The notes under the pieces were generated by a model. The model had not been told where the DNA came from and did no database searches. It worked only from the letters and a program-made list of their open reading frames with translations. Shown here piece after piece: positions 1 to 5,000 of a stretch of DNA of 5,364 bases. Source of the stretch: Emcibacter sp. (lineage in GTDB: Bacteria > Pseudomonadota > Alphaproteobacteria > Sphingomonadales > Emcibacteraceae); the NCBI GenBank assembly GCA_023142175.1, contig JAGLJX010000378.1:1-5364 (forward strand), read 5' to 3'. The position numbers and the translations under genes are program-made. Within the stretch, counting starts at the first letter, position 1. Each line of letters starts with the position of its first letter.

Positions 1-125
1 AAGGTGATGTAAAAATGATGGTCACCTGGCAGACCCTCTACAGCAGTATTTTGCAACACATCTCTTACGACTGAGAGAAGTGCCATTTGAACCATGCTGT
101 CATATTGTATTATGGTTTCTGTCAT
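1..125 (-). CDS. sspB: ClpXP adaptor protein SspB (alphaproteobacterial type), 5' part only
   Basis: Reading the minus strand from ATG at 125-123 gives 41 uninterrupted codons to the left edge, beginning MTETIIQYDSMVQMALLSVV and ending GLPGDHHFYIT. The N-terminal pattern (IxYDxMVQxAL..VVRxVL) and the GLPGDHHFYIT block are hallmarks of alphaproteobacterial SspB. The rest of the protein (about 110 or more further residues in the family, including the ClpX-binding tail) lies outside the window. SspB is a cytosolic adaptor that binds ssrA-tagged proteins and tethers them to ClpXP. A weak Shine-Dalgarno GGA lies just before the ATG. Another ATG at 133-131 is in a different frame and stops at once. 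The gene follows the receptor gene on the same strand, and the ssrA gene making its substrate tag lies about 2.9 kb away. Identification is from remembered family sequence, not a search. Confidence 0.87.
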   Translation of the reverse strand, partial: MTETIIQYDSMVQMALLSVVRDVLQNTAVEGLPGDHHFYIT

Positions 126-147
126 TGTTCCATTATCTATTTAAGCT

Positions 148-174
148 ACTATACATCGAATCTATTAAGTCCAA
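148..174 (-). promoter_or_regulatory. Weak candidate promoter for sspB
   Basis: On the minus strand a TTGGAC-like -35 (174-169) and a TATAGT -10 (153-148) precede sspB by about 20 bases. The 15-base spacer is short, so this is only a candidate. A second TATA-like hexamer (TATACT) lies slightly upstream without a good -35. Confidence 0.27.
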
Positions 175-193
175 AGTATAACGGGTAACATCA

Positions 194-235
194 GGGGGGG
201 CTAGACTAATTTTTAGATTAGAGCCTGCCCCCCCC
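194..235 (-). terminator. GC-rich hairpin after the receptor gene, possible terminator
   Basis: A run of seven G at 194-200 faces a run of eight C at 228-235. Inside them CTAAT (206-210) pairs with ATTAG (217-221) around a six-base loop, giving a long hairpin with an internal loop. It lies 7 bases beyond the receptor stop codon and before sspB, where a terminator is expected. No T-tract follows the stem on either strand, so it is not a textbook intrinsic terminator. It could instead block 3' exonuclease decay or attenuate read-through into sspB. Confidence 0.5.
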
Positions 236-241
236 ACAATA

Positions 242-2380
242 TTAGAATTCCGACTGAATGCGGAAGTAGAAAGACTGTCCAGCTTCATTAACCCTTATGC
301 TAGCGGCATCATTCAAGCTTTCCCGGTTTAAGTGGTTCGCATAAAGGGTATCAAACAGATTAGAAACGCCAAGCCGTATCTTGGTTTTTTCCATGACCTT
401 TATCGTAGCAAATATATCTATAATTGAATTTCCGTCCGTTGTTCCAGCATCGCGGCCACTGCCGGTCATCGGGTTGGCATCAACACGCGCTTGTTCAAAT
501 GTACCCCGCAGGCGCCCACCGACTGACCATATGTCTTTGTCATATGTAACCGTTAGGTCATAACTGAAAGGTGGAATTTGATAGAGAGGAATATCCAGAT
601 CCTGATTTTCACCATTCACATAGGAAATATTGCCAAAGACATTAATATTGTCAGTAATATTTGCACTACCCTCTACTTCTAGGCCCCATATGCGGGCCTC
701 AATATTACGATAAACGAGCGCATTATTCGTAAGTAAAATTCCGGTCTGTCCATGAGCGCGATCACGGAAGATATAATCGTCTATATCATTATAGTAAGCG
801 GAAAACAGAATGTTCCAGTCTTCTTTCCTTACGCCCAGTCCCATATCAATTTGAGTGTGTTTTTCCGGTTTCAGCGTAGGATTACCTACCCAGCTCATAT
901 TCATAACCATGCCGGATGGCATTATCATATTCCCCATAATGCTGGCCATATATCGCTCAATAGTATTAGCACTACGATTGCTGCGGCTCACGCCAAGATA
1001 AAAAGCCATATCATCAGAGATATCATATTCCAGCCTGAGCAATCCCCCAAGGTTATTGTCCGTTTGTTCGCTTGCCGTCACACCATAATAAAGATTATAC
1101 AGCATATCAGGCGACATAGGCATCATGCCCGGCATCAGGAGGGTATTTTTCATATCGCTATTGTCAGCTTGTGATTTAACATTATCAAATCGCACGCCCG
1201 CCTTGATTTGAATTCTTTCGGACATTGGCAGGAAGGCCTCAGCAAACATGCCAATATTGCGAATAGTTGCATCCGGAATCAGGACAGACTGAACCAAATT
1301 CAAATTATTGCGATCCATATTGTTGCCATGCCTTAATCCATTATGATTGATGTTTTTGACGTCGAAACCAATGACAATGTCACTTTCATGTACTTTGAGA
1401 TCAACCGCTATCTTTCCACCCGTTGTTATATTTTCCAATGCTGCTTGACGGAACATCATCATGGCGGGGCGCAGTGAAAAATTATTCATCAAATGATTAG
1501 CTCGTGAACGGTAAACATCCATCTTAAGTTCTTGTATTATACCGTTACCATCAAATTTATGGCGTAACTTGCTGCGTAATATGGTGGCGGAACCTTCGGG
1601 AGAATCCATCCCCGCCCCGGGGAATAATGTATCGCGGACCTCTTCATGGCTGACCCCTATATTAACCAGAGTATTGCTGTCGCTATAGCCGACTTCAGCA
1701 CTACCACCATAGGACTTAAAGGCGGTTTTTACTTCCTTGTCCCCGCCGTCCTGATAACTATCGGCATCCTTAAAGTGTGCGTTTAGGCGAATATATAGAT
1801 TATCTGCGCAGGCAGATATATTTCCCGCTGTGCTCCATATATTGCCATTACTTTCATAGGCGCCGTCAAGACGACCTTTGATATTTTCACCGTCATTAAA
1901 TTTTGGCGCATGATGTTCAACAATAATGGTTCCACCATTACCGCCTGGACCATATTGGACGGACTGATATCCTCGATGAATAATTATTACATCGGCCGTG
2001 TCAATATCAGCAAATGCCGCGGGAGTATCCATTCTGTTTGGTCCGGCCCCCTCTATAAAGGCACCATCATTAATGATATTTAACTGGCTTCTGCTTTGTC
2101 CACGAATTGTCGGCTCCAAAGCATGACCGCTCATGCGACCACTGGTGACACCAGGGATATTTCTCAAGTAATCGCCAGCATCTGCTGAGGGCTGACCATC
2201 TGTATCCTTTGGTACTGAAGTGGATAGCGCCGGTTTCTGTAATAGGGTGCCCGTGACGATTATCTCATCTAATTTTTTTTGTGGCGTAATAATAACAGTT
2301 TGGGCCATGGTGTTTTGGCTGAGGGCAATGATAATTGTGGAGGCACTTAATAGCAGGCGTCCTTTGGGTGAATTCCGCAT
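242..2380 (-). CDS. TonB-dependent outer-membrane receptor, copper receptor (OprC/NosA-like) type
   Basis: This 712-residue protein has the full TonB-dependent receptor layout. A signal peptide ends near TMAQ (residues 24-27). A TonB-box-like LDEIIVTGT lies at 37-45. The plug spans about 45-160, with RGQSRSQLNIINDG and a conserved YGPGGNGGTIIVE block. A 22-strand barrel would fill the rest, ending VNEAGQSFYFRIQSEF with the terminal Phe used for outer-membrane assembly. The block PNRMDTPAAF (114-123) and HLMNNFSLR (296-304) resemble the TonB-dependent copper receptor family, and loop regions are rich in Met (307-309, 410-426, 478-495), as expected for soft-metal binding. Copper uptake is therefore the likely role, but the ligand is inferred. 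A purine-rich Shine-Dalgarno (AGGGAAGAG) precedes the ATG. The upstream same-strand neighbour is the DUF2946-like gene, 88 bases away, and the two probably form an operon. Confidence 0.88.
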   Translation of the reverse strand: MRNSPKGRLLLSASTIIIALSQNTMAQTVIITPQKKLDEIIVTGTLLQKPALSTSVPKDTDGQPSADAGDYLRNIPGVTSGRMSGHALEPTIRGQSRSQLNIINDGAFIEGAGPNRMDTPAAFADIDTADVIIIHRGYQSVQYGPGGNGGTIIVEHHAPKFNDGENIKGRLDGAYESNGNIWSTAGNISACADNLYIRLNAHFKDADSYQDGGDKEVKTAFKSYGGSAEVGYSDSNTLVNIGVSHEEVRDTLFPGAGMDSPEGSATILRSKLRHKFDGNGIIQELKMDVYRSRANHLMNNFSLRPAMMMFRQAALENITTGGKIAVDLKVHESDIVIGFDVKNINHNGLRHGNNMDRNNLNLVQSVLIPDATIRNIGMFAEAFLPMSERIQIKAGVRFDNVKSQADNSDMKNTLLMPGMMPMSPDMLYNLYYGVTASEQTDNNLGGLLRLEYDISDDMAFYLGVSRSNRSANTIERYMASIMGNMIMPSGMVMNMSWVGNPTLKPEKHTQIDMGLGVRKEDWNILFSAYYNDIDDYIFRDRAHGQTGILLTNNALVYRNIEARIWGLEVEGSANITDNINVFGNISYVNGENQDLDIPLYQIPPFSYDLTVTYDKDIWSVGGRLRGTFEQARVDANPMTGSGRDAGTTDGNSIIDIFATIKVMEKTKIRLGVSNLFDTLYANHLNRESLNDAASIRVNEAGQSFYFRIQSEF

Positions 2381-2468
2381 GGATATTTCTCTTCCCTAAA
2401 AAATGTTACTTATGCAAAGAAATACGAACCTGTTAGGTCGCATTAAAATTTTTATTAATTTTGTTAAT

Positions 2469-2900
2469 TTAGGTAAGTGGGGGGGCGCGCGGTGCGCATG
2501 AGGAATTTAATGCGGGGCAGGGAACAATGGAATCGTCATATCCATAATAGTGACTGTAATTAAAAAGGTCACCAACAGGAAAGCTGTCTCCTGTGAAGGT
2601 ATCGTTTATGACAATCTTTTGAAAAGGCAGGCAGTATAAGCAGTGTTCAAGACTATTTTTTTCATCACTTATAGGATTGCCGTTTGCATCCAGAGTAATG
2701 CGTTTTAACCCTTGGGGTGTACAGATAACAACAGTTTGTTCACTAGTCTGGAAAGTATCATCTATATTCGAGAGGGTCGTTGCATGTACAGAAGTAGCAA
2801 GAAAATTAGCAAGAAGGATAAATAATATAGAATAGCTTATCCTACGTCCAAAATAGGCCGCGAACAAAGACAGAAAAGCTGTTGTGTTTTTACCGTACAT
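2469..2900 (-). CDS. Small exported DUF2946-like protein, putative copper-associated
   Basis: This 143-residue protein has a long basic N-terminus (K4, R19, R20), a hydrophobic segment at about 21-37 and a signal-peptidase-like site after SVHA (residue 40). It should act in the periplasm or at the membrane. The mature part carries VICTPQGLKRITLD (58-71), an EHCLYC pair (C87, C90, with H86), two more cysteines (C128, C135) and a C-terminal PRAPPLT. This order, C.P.G then HCxxC then a terminal RxPP, fits DUF2946, a family of unknown function often found beside copper-related TonB receptors. The Cys/His pairs suggest metal or redox chemistry, but no activity is proven. The ATG at 2900 lacks a clear Shine-Dalgarno, and no better in-frame ATG follows. 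The gene lies just upstream of the receptor on the same strand and downstream of ssrA. The family assignment is from memory of the pattern. Confidence 0.68.
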   Translation of the reverse strand: MYGKNTTAFLSLFAAYFGRRISYSILFILLANFLATSVHATTLSNIDDTFQTSEQTVVICTPQGLKRITLDANGNPISDEKNSLEHCLYCLPFQKIVINDTFTGDSFPVGDLFNYSHYYGYDDSIVPCPALNSSCAPRAPPLT

Positions 2901-2990
2901 ATATCAAAAATTTTCTAAACATTACATATGATAATCTAGTCTATAGCAGATGAAGTATTTTTGACCTAGAACAAGAAAGTATTTTTAGAG

Positions 2991-3177
2991 GGGGAAATGT
3001 TAAGTGAAGGGCTTCTGTTGCTAGGTGCCCTTCGAACCCCGCGTAACTAGCTGTTAGGCTGCTACAGCAAATGCTTCATTATTATCGTTTGCATTTACAA
3101 AATTTGACCCTTTACAGCGGAATCATGCTGAGCAAAAGTTATATCTTTATTACGCACGTCGATCCTATTTCGCCCCC
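2991..3177 (-). ncRNA. ssrA: tmRNA coding piece with proteolysis tag
   Basis: The piece starts at GGGGGCG (3177). The tag frame begins at the resume codon GCA (3092-3090) and reads ANDNNEAFAVAA, stopping at TAA (3056-3054). With the alanine from the charged acceptor the full tag is AANDNNEAFAVAA, 13 residues, close to the known Caulobacter tag and ending in VAA for ClpXP. Three bases after the stop begins an H-type pseudoknot: GCTAG (3051-3047) with CTAGC (3024-3020), interleaved with GAAGGGC (3033-3027) and GCCCTTC (3012-3006). The 3' end beyond the pseudoknot is estimated. Confidence 0.9.
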
Positions 3178-3200
3178 TTACACCAATTCTTAAAGGTGAT
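3178..3200 (-). other. Intervening segment removed from the tmRNA precursor
   Basis: These 23 bases join the CCA end of the acceptor piece (3201) to the G1 of the coding piece (3177). On the minus strand they read ATCACC...GGTGTAA, and CACC can pair with GGTG to form a small hairpin. In permuted tmRNA genes the corresponding segment is excised, RNase P making the 5' end of the coding piece. Here the boundaries are inferred from the acceptor stem. Confidence 0.75.
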
Positions 3201-3283
3201 TGGTGGAGGCGCCGGGTACCGCCCCCGGGTCCGCAACGTCTATTCCATACATCAGTTTATTGCCGTAGTTGGTTACCCAACAC
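3201..3283 (-). ncRNA. ssrA: tmRNA acceptor piece
   Basis: Read on the minus strand, this piece ends in CGCCTCCACCA (3211-3201), with CCA encoded. Just before it is a 17-base T-arm (3228-3212): stem CCGGG/CCCGG around a seven-base loop GGCGGTA, which lacks the usual TTC. Near the 5' end, GTTGG-GTAA-CCAAC (3281-3268) forms a 5-bp hairpin capped by a GNRA-type tetraloop. The 5' end is set only by a candidate promoter and may be off by several bases. CCA maturation would follow cleavage of the precursor within 3200-3178. Confidence 0.82.
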
Positions 3284-3287
3284 CCTA

Positions 3288-3316
3288 TATATAAGGCAGT
3301 TAGATTAAAAATTGAA
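3288..3316 (-). promoter_or_regulatory. Candidate promoter for ssrA
   Basis: On the minus strand TATATA (3293-3288) lies 17 bases after TTCAAT (3316-3311), a weak -35, and would start transcription near 3281, at the presumed acceptor 5' end. A perfect TATAAT (3338-3333) lies farther upstream but has only a poor -35 (TTTTGA, 16-base spacer). If that one is used, the precursor carries a 5' leader of about 45 bases. Neither is proven. Confidence 0.38.
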
Positions 3317-3340
3317 TAGCGCATATAAAAAAATTATATA
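3312..3340 (+). promoter_or_regulatory. Candidate promoter for thyA-folA
   Basis: TTGAAT (3312-3317) and TATATA (3335-3340) are 17 bases apart on the plus strand. TATAAA at 3337-3342 is an alternative -10 with a longer spacer. Transcription would begin near 3347, leaving a leader of about 30 bases before thyA. The -35 overlaps the candidate ssrA -35 on the other strand. Confidence 0.45.
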
Positions 3341-3378
3341 AAGTGAGACAAACATCAAAATAATTGTGACGGGACTTT

Positions 3379-4173
3379 ATGAAACAATATCTGGATTTAA
3401 TGCGGTATGTTAAGGAAACTGGCACCATAAAGGGTGACCGCACAGGCACGGGAACGGTCAGTGTTTTTGGCTATCAGATGCGCTTTGACCTTAGCGACGG
3501 CTTCCCCATGGTCACCACCAAGAAGCTGCACCTGAAGTCGATCATCCATGAATTGCTGTGGTTTCTCGCCGGTGATACCAATATTGCTTATCTTCAGGAG
3601 AACGGCGTTAAAATCTGGGATGCCTGGGCCGACGCGGCGGGCGACCTTGGCCCGGTTTACGGTCATCAATGGCGGTCATGGCCAACGCCAAATGGCGAAA
3701 CGGTGGATCAGATTTCAGGCTTAGTGGATATGATAAAGAATAACCCCGACAGCCGCCGCCTGATAGTCAGCGCGTGGAATGTGGCCGATGTGGATCATAT
3801 GGCCCTGCCGCCGTGCCACTGCCTGTTTCAGTTTTATGTGGCCAATGGTAAGCTCAGTTGTCAGCTATATCAGCGCAGTGCGGATATTTTCCTTGGGGTA
3901 CCGTTTAATATTGCCTCCTATGCCCTGCTCACCCAGATGCTGGCGCAGGTCTGCGGACTTGAAGCCGGAGAGTTTATTCATACCTTTGGTGATGCCCATC
4001 TCTATAGTAATCATATGGAACAGGTGGATTTACAATTAAGCCGCGCACCCCTTCCATTGCCGACTATGAAGATCAACCCAGACATCAAAGACATTTTTGA
4101 TTTCACCTTTGAGGATTTTGAATTGGTGGATTACGAATCTCATCCTCATATTGCCGGCAAGGTGGCGGTGTGA
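3379..4173 (+). CDS. thyA: Thymidylate synthase
   Basis: ThyA methylates dUMP to dTMP in the cytosol with 5,10-methylenetetrahydrofolate as carbon donor and reductant, releasing dihydrofolate. At 264 residues it is the same length as E. coli ThyA, and the key residues fall at the same numbers: R21, E58, W80, paired R126-R127, the nucleophile C146 in LPPCHC, the phosphate/dUMP-binding QRSAD (R166, D169), N177, and H207/Y209 in HTFGDAHLY. It therefore looks intact and active. The ATG at 3379 has a modest Shine-Dalgarno (CGGGA) four bases upstream and gives the exact family length. The stop codon TGA overlaps the folA ATG by one base, so the two are translated from one message and ThyA's dihydrofolate product feeds FolA. 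Confidence 0.98.
   Translation: MKQYLDLMRYVKETGTIKGDRTGTGTVSVFGYQMRFDLSDGFPMVTTKKLHLKSIIHELLWFLAGDTNIAYLQENGVKIWDAWADAAGDLGPVYGHQWRSWPTPNGETVDQISGLVDMIKNNPDSRRLIVSAWNVADVDHMALPPCHCLFQFYVANGKLSCQLYQRSADIFLGVPFNIASYALLTQMLAQVCGLEAGEFIHTFGDAHLYSNHMEQVDLQLSRAPLPLPTMKINPDIKDIFDFTFEDFELVDYESHPHIAGKVAV
4159..4164 (+). promoter_or_regulatory. Shine-Dalgarno of folA inside the thyA end
   Basis: AAGGTG lies 8 bases before the ATG at 4173 but only 5 bases before the in-frame GTG at 4170. The spacing favours ATG at 4173 as the folA start. Confidence 0.6.
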
Positions 4174-4679
4174 TGGTCAAGCTAAGCCTGATTGTGGCTA
4201 TGGCGGAAAATGGTGTTATCGGCAAAGATAACGACCTGCCGTGGAAAATCTCGTCTGATCTTAAATATTTTAAGAAAATGACCATTGGCAAGCCGATCAT
4301 CATGGGTCGCAAAACCTTTCAGTCCATCGGCAAGCCGCTGCCGGGGCGGGTTAATATTGTCATTACCCGTGACAAGAATTTTTCTGCCGAGGGGGTGATC
4401 ACCGCGCTAAGCCTTGAAATGGCACTGGACGTGGGCATGAATATGGCCAAGGTCAAAAAAGTAGGTGAGGTAATGGTCATCGGTGGTGCTCAGATTTATG
4501 AGCTTTGCCTGCCCGATGCCGACCGCTTGTATCTGACGCGGGTTCACGGCGATGTGGAAGGGGACACAGTTTTTCCCGCTCTTAATGGCGACGACTGGCT
4601 GGAAGCCTCATCGGAAAAATTCACGGCTGGCGAAAAAGACAGCCATGATTATAGCTTGATTGTGCTGGATCGGATCTAG
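4173..4679 (+). CDS. folA: Dihydrofolate reductase
   Basis: FolA reduces dihydrofolate to tetrahydrofolate with NADPH, recycling the product of ThyA; it is the target of trimethoprim. From ATG at 4173 it has 168 residues, near the usual 160-170. Visible family features are the N-terminal strand LSLIVAMAENGVIG, W24, the substrate-binding acid D29 in SSDLKYFK, MGRKTFQSIG (44-53), LPGR (56-59) for cofactor and folate binding, and the nucleotide-binding IGGAQIY (103-109), followed by T122 in LTRVHG. An in-frame GTG three bases earlier (4170) would add one Met; the Shine-Dalgarno spacing favours the ATG. The ATG overlaps the thyA stop (TGATG), suggesting translational coupling. No hflK or hflC gene follows within the window; the next gene is the acidic repeat protein. 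Confidence 0.97.
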   Translation: MVKLSLIVAMAENGVIGKDNDLPWKISSDLKYFKKMTIGKPIIMGRKTFQSIGKPLPGRVNIVITRDKNFSAEGVITALSLEMALDVGMNMAKVKKVGEVMVIGGAQIYELCLPDADRLYLTRVHGDVEGDTVFPALNGDDWLEASSEKFTAGEKDSHDYSLIVLDRI

Positions 4680-4848
4680 GTGATTCGGAGGCTTTAAGCC
4701 TATTTCATTCCTGAATTCTCCTCTTTCGCGTTAACCATAAGCAAAAAAAATAGAATATTTCACCTTCTTTTTCTGAAGATTTCTGCGCCTTAATCCATAA
4801 TGTCTCCTGTAATTATGGTTAATAAGCGGCGGATCGCCTTGGTTTTAG
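4680..4848. other. Gene-free AT-rich spacer with inverted repeat
   Basis: No convincing gene is seen on either strand here. The stretch holds a run of eight A (4743-4750) and a perfect 10-base inverted repeat, TTAACCATAA (4731-4740) and TTATGGTTAA (4813-4822), with a degenerate copy TTAATCCATAA (4790-4800) between them. The motif resembles the TTAA half-sites bound by CtrA-type regulators, but the full TTAA-N7-TTAA site is absent. Confidence 0.5.
4689..4701 (+). terminator. Weak hairpin after folA
   Basis: AGGC and GCCT flank TTTAA nine bases beyond the folA stop and are followed by a T-rich but interrupted stretch. The stem is short (4-6 bp), so this is at best a weak terminator for thyA-folA. 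Confidence 0.28.
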
Positions 4849-4877
4849 TTGACGTGGGAAAATTTCCCACATATGTT
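4849..4877 (+). promoter_or_regulatory. Candidate promoter of the acidic repeat protein, with palindrome in the spacer
   Basis: TTGACG (4849-4854), a 17-base spacer and TATGTT (4872-4877) form a sigma-70-like promoter pointing at the gene at 5001, with an expected start near 4884. The spacer is almost entirely filled by the 17-base palindrome at 4854-4870. Confidence 0.55.
4854..4870. promoter_or_regulatory. Perfect palindrome, candidate operator
   Basis: GTGGGAAAATTTCCCAC has two perfect 8-base arms around one central A. Lying between the -35 and -10, it is where a dimeric repressor, or a spacer-distorting MerR-type activator, would bind. The regulator is not identified. Confidence 0.55.
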
Positions 4878-4902
4878 AAATCTGCATTTGCCTTTCCCGA
4901 AA

Positions 4903-4973
4903 CTTTGTTATCGGCGACTGGTATTCAAAACAACTAACCGCCCAATGACGCGATAACGGCAAAAGACATTGGG
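4903..4973 (+). promoter_or_regulatory. Structured 5' leader with interleaved stems (possible pseudoknot)
   Basis: GTTATCG (4907-4913) pairs perfectly with CGATAAC (4951-4957), and CTTT/AAAG extends that stem past a bulge. CCCAATG (4941-4947) pairs perfectly with CATTGGG (4967-4973). The stems interleave, so they form either an H-type pseudoknot or two exclusive folds. The element ends about 15 bases before the Shine-Dalgarno AAAGG (4989-4993) of the next gene, a suitable position for control of translation. I do not recognise a known riboswitch class. Confidence 0.5.
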
Positions 4974-5000
4974 AAATGACGACAATTGAAAGGTATAACG

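Larger units (their letters stand above)
2991..3283 (-). ncRNA. ssrA: Transfer-messenger RNA, permuted two-piece (alphaproteobacterial) form
   Basis: The minus strand holds both halves of a tmRNA in permuted order: acceptor piece first (about 3283-3201), a 23-base intervening segment (3200-3178), then the coding piece (3177 to about 2991). GGGGGCG at 3177-3171 pairs with CGCCTCC at 3211-3205 to make a full 7-bp acceptor stem followed by ACCA. The third pair is G-U, the alanine identity element. The coding piece continues with AGGATCGACGTGCGTAATAAAG, typical of tmRNA 5' halves, and includes a tag reading frame and a downstream pseudoknot. tmRNA with SmpB rescues stalled ribosomes and adds a tag recognised by ClpXP and SspB. 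The acceptor stem, tag and CCA are firm. The outer 5' and 3' ends are estimates. Confidence 0.93.

Noticed and set aside
381..1174. Open frames on the plus strand inside the receptor gene (381-563 and 752-1174)
   Set aside because: They lie antisense to a long, clearly recognisable receptor gene, show no family features, and have low-complexity translations expected of a shadow frame.
2953..2986. Direct repeat AAGTATTTTT (2953-2962 and 2977-2986)
   Set aside because: Short, AT-rich and with no clear function; plausible by chance in this composition.
3201..3228. A stand-alone tRNA gene, suggested by the T-arm and CCA
   Set aside because: No D-arm or anticodon arm lies upstream; the acceptor stem partner is at 3171-3177 and belongs to the tmRNA coding piece.
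3397..4312. Other-frame ORFs within thyA-folA (3397-3669 minus, 3779-4039 plus, 4103-4312 minus)
   Set aside because: They overlap thyA and folA, whose catalytic residues are all in place; no Shine-Dalgarno or family motif supports them.
4903..4973. Known riboswitch such as the pseudoknotted SAM-II class
   Set aside because: The topology is similar, but I could not see its conserved core, and the downstream gene is not a methionine or SAM gene.
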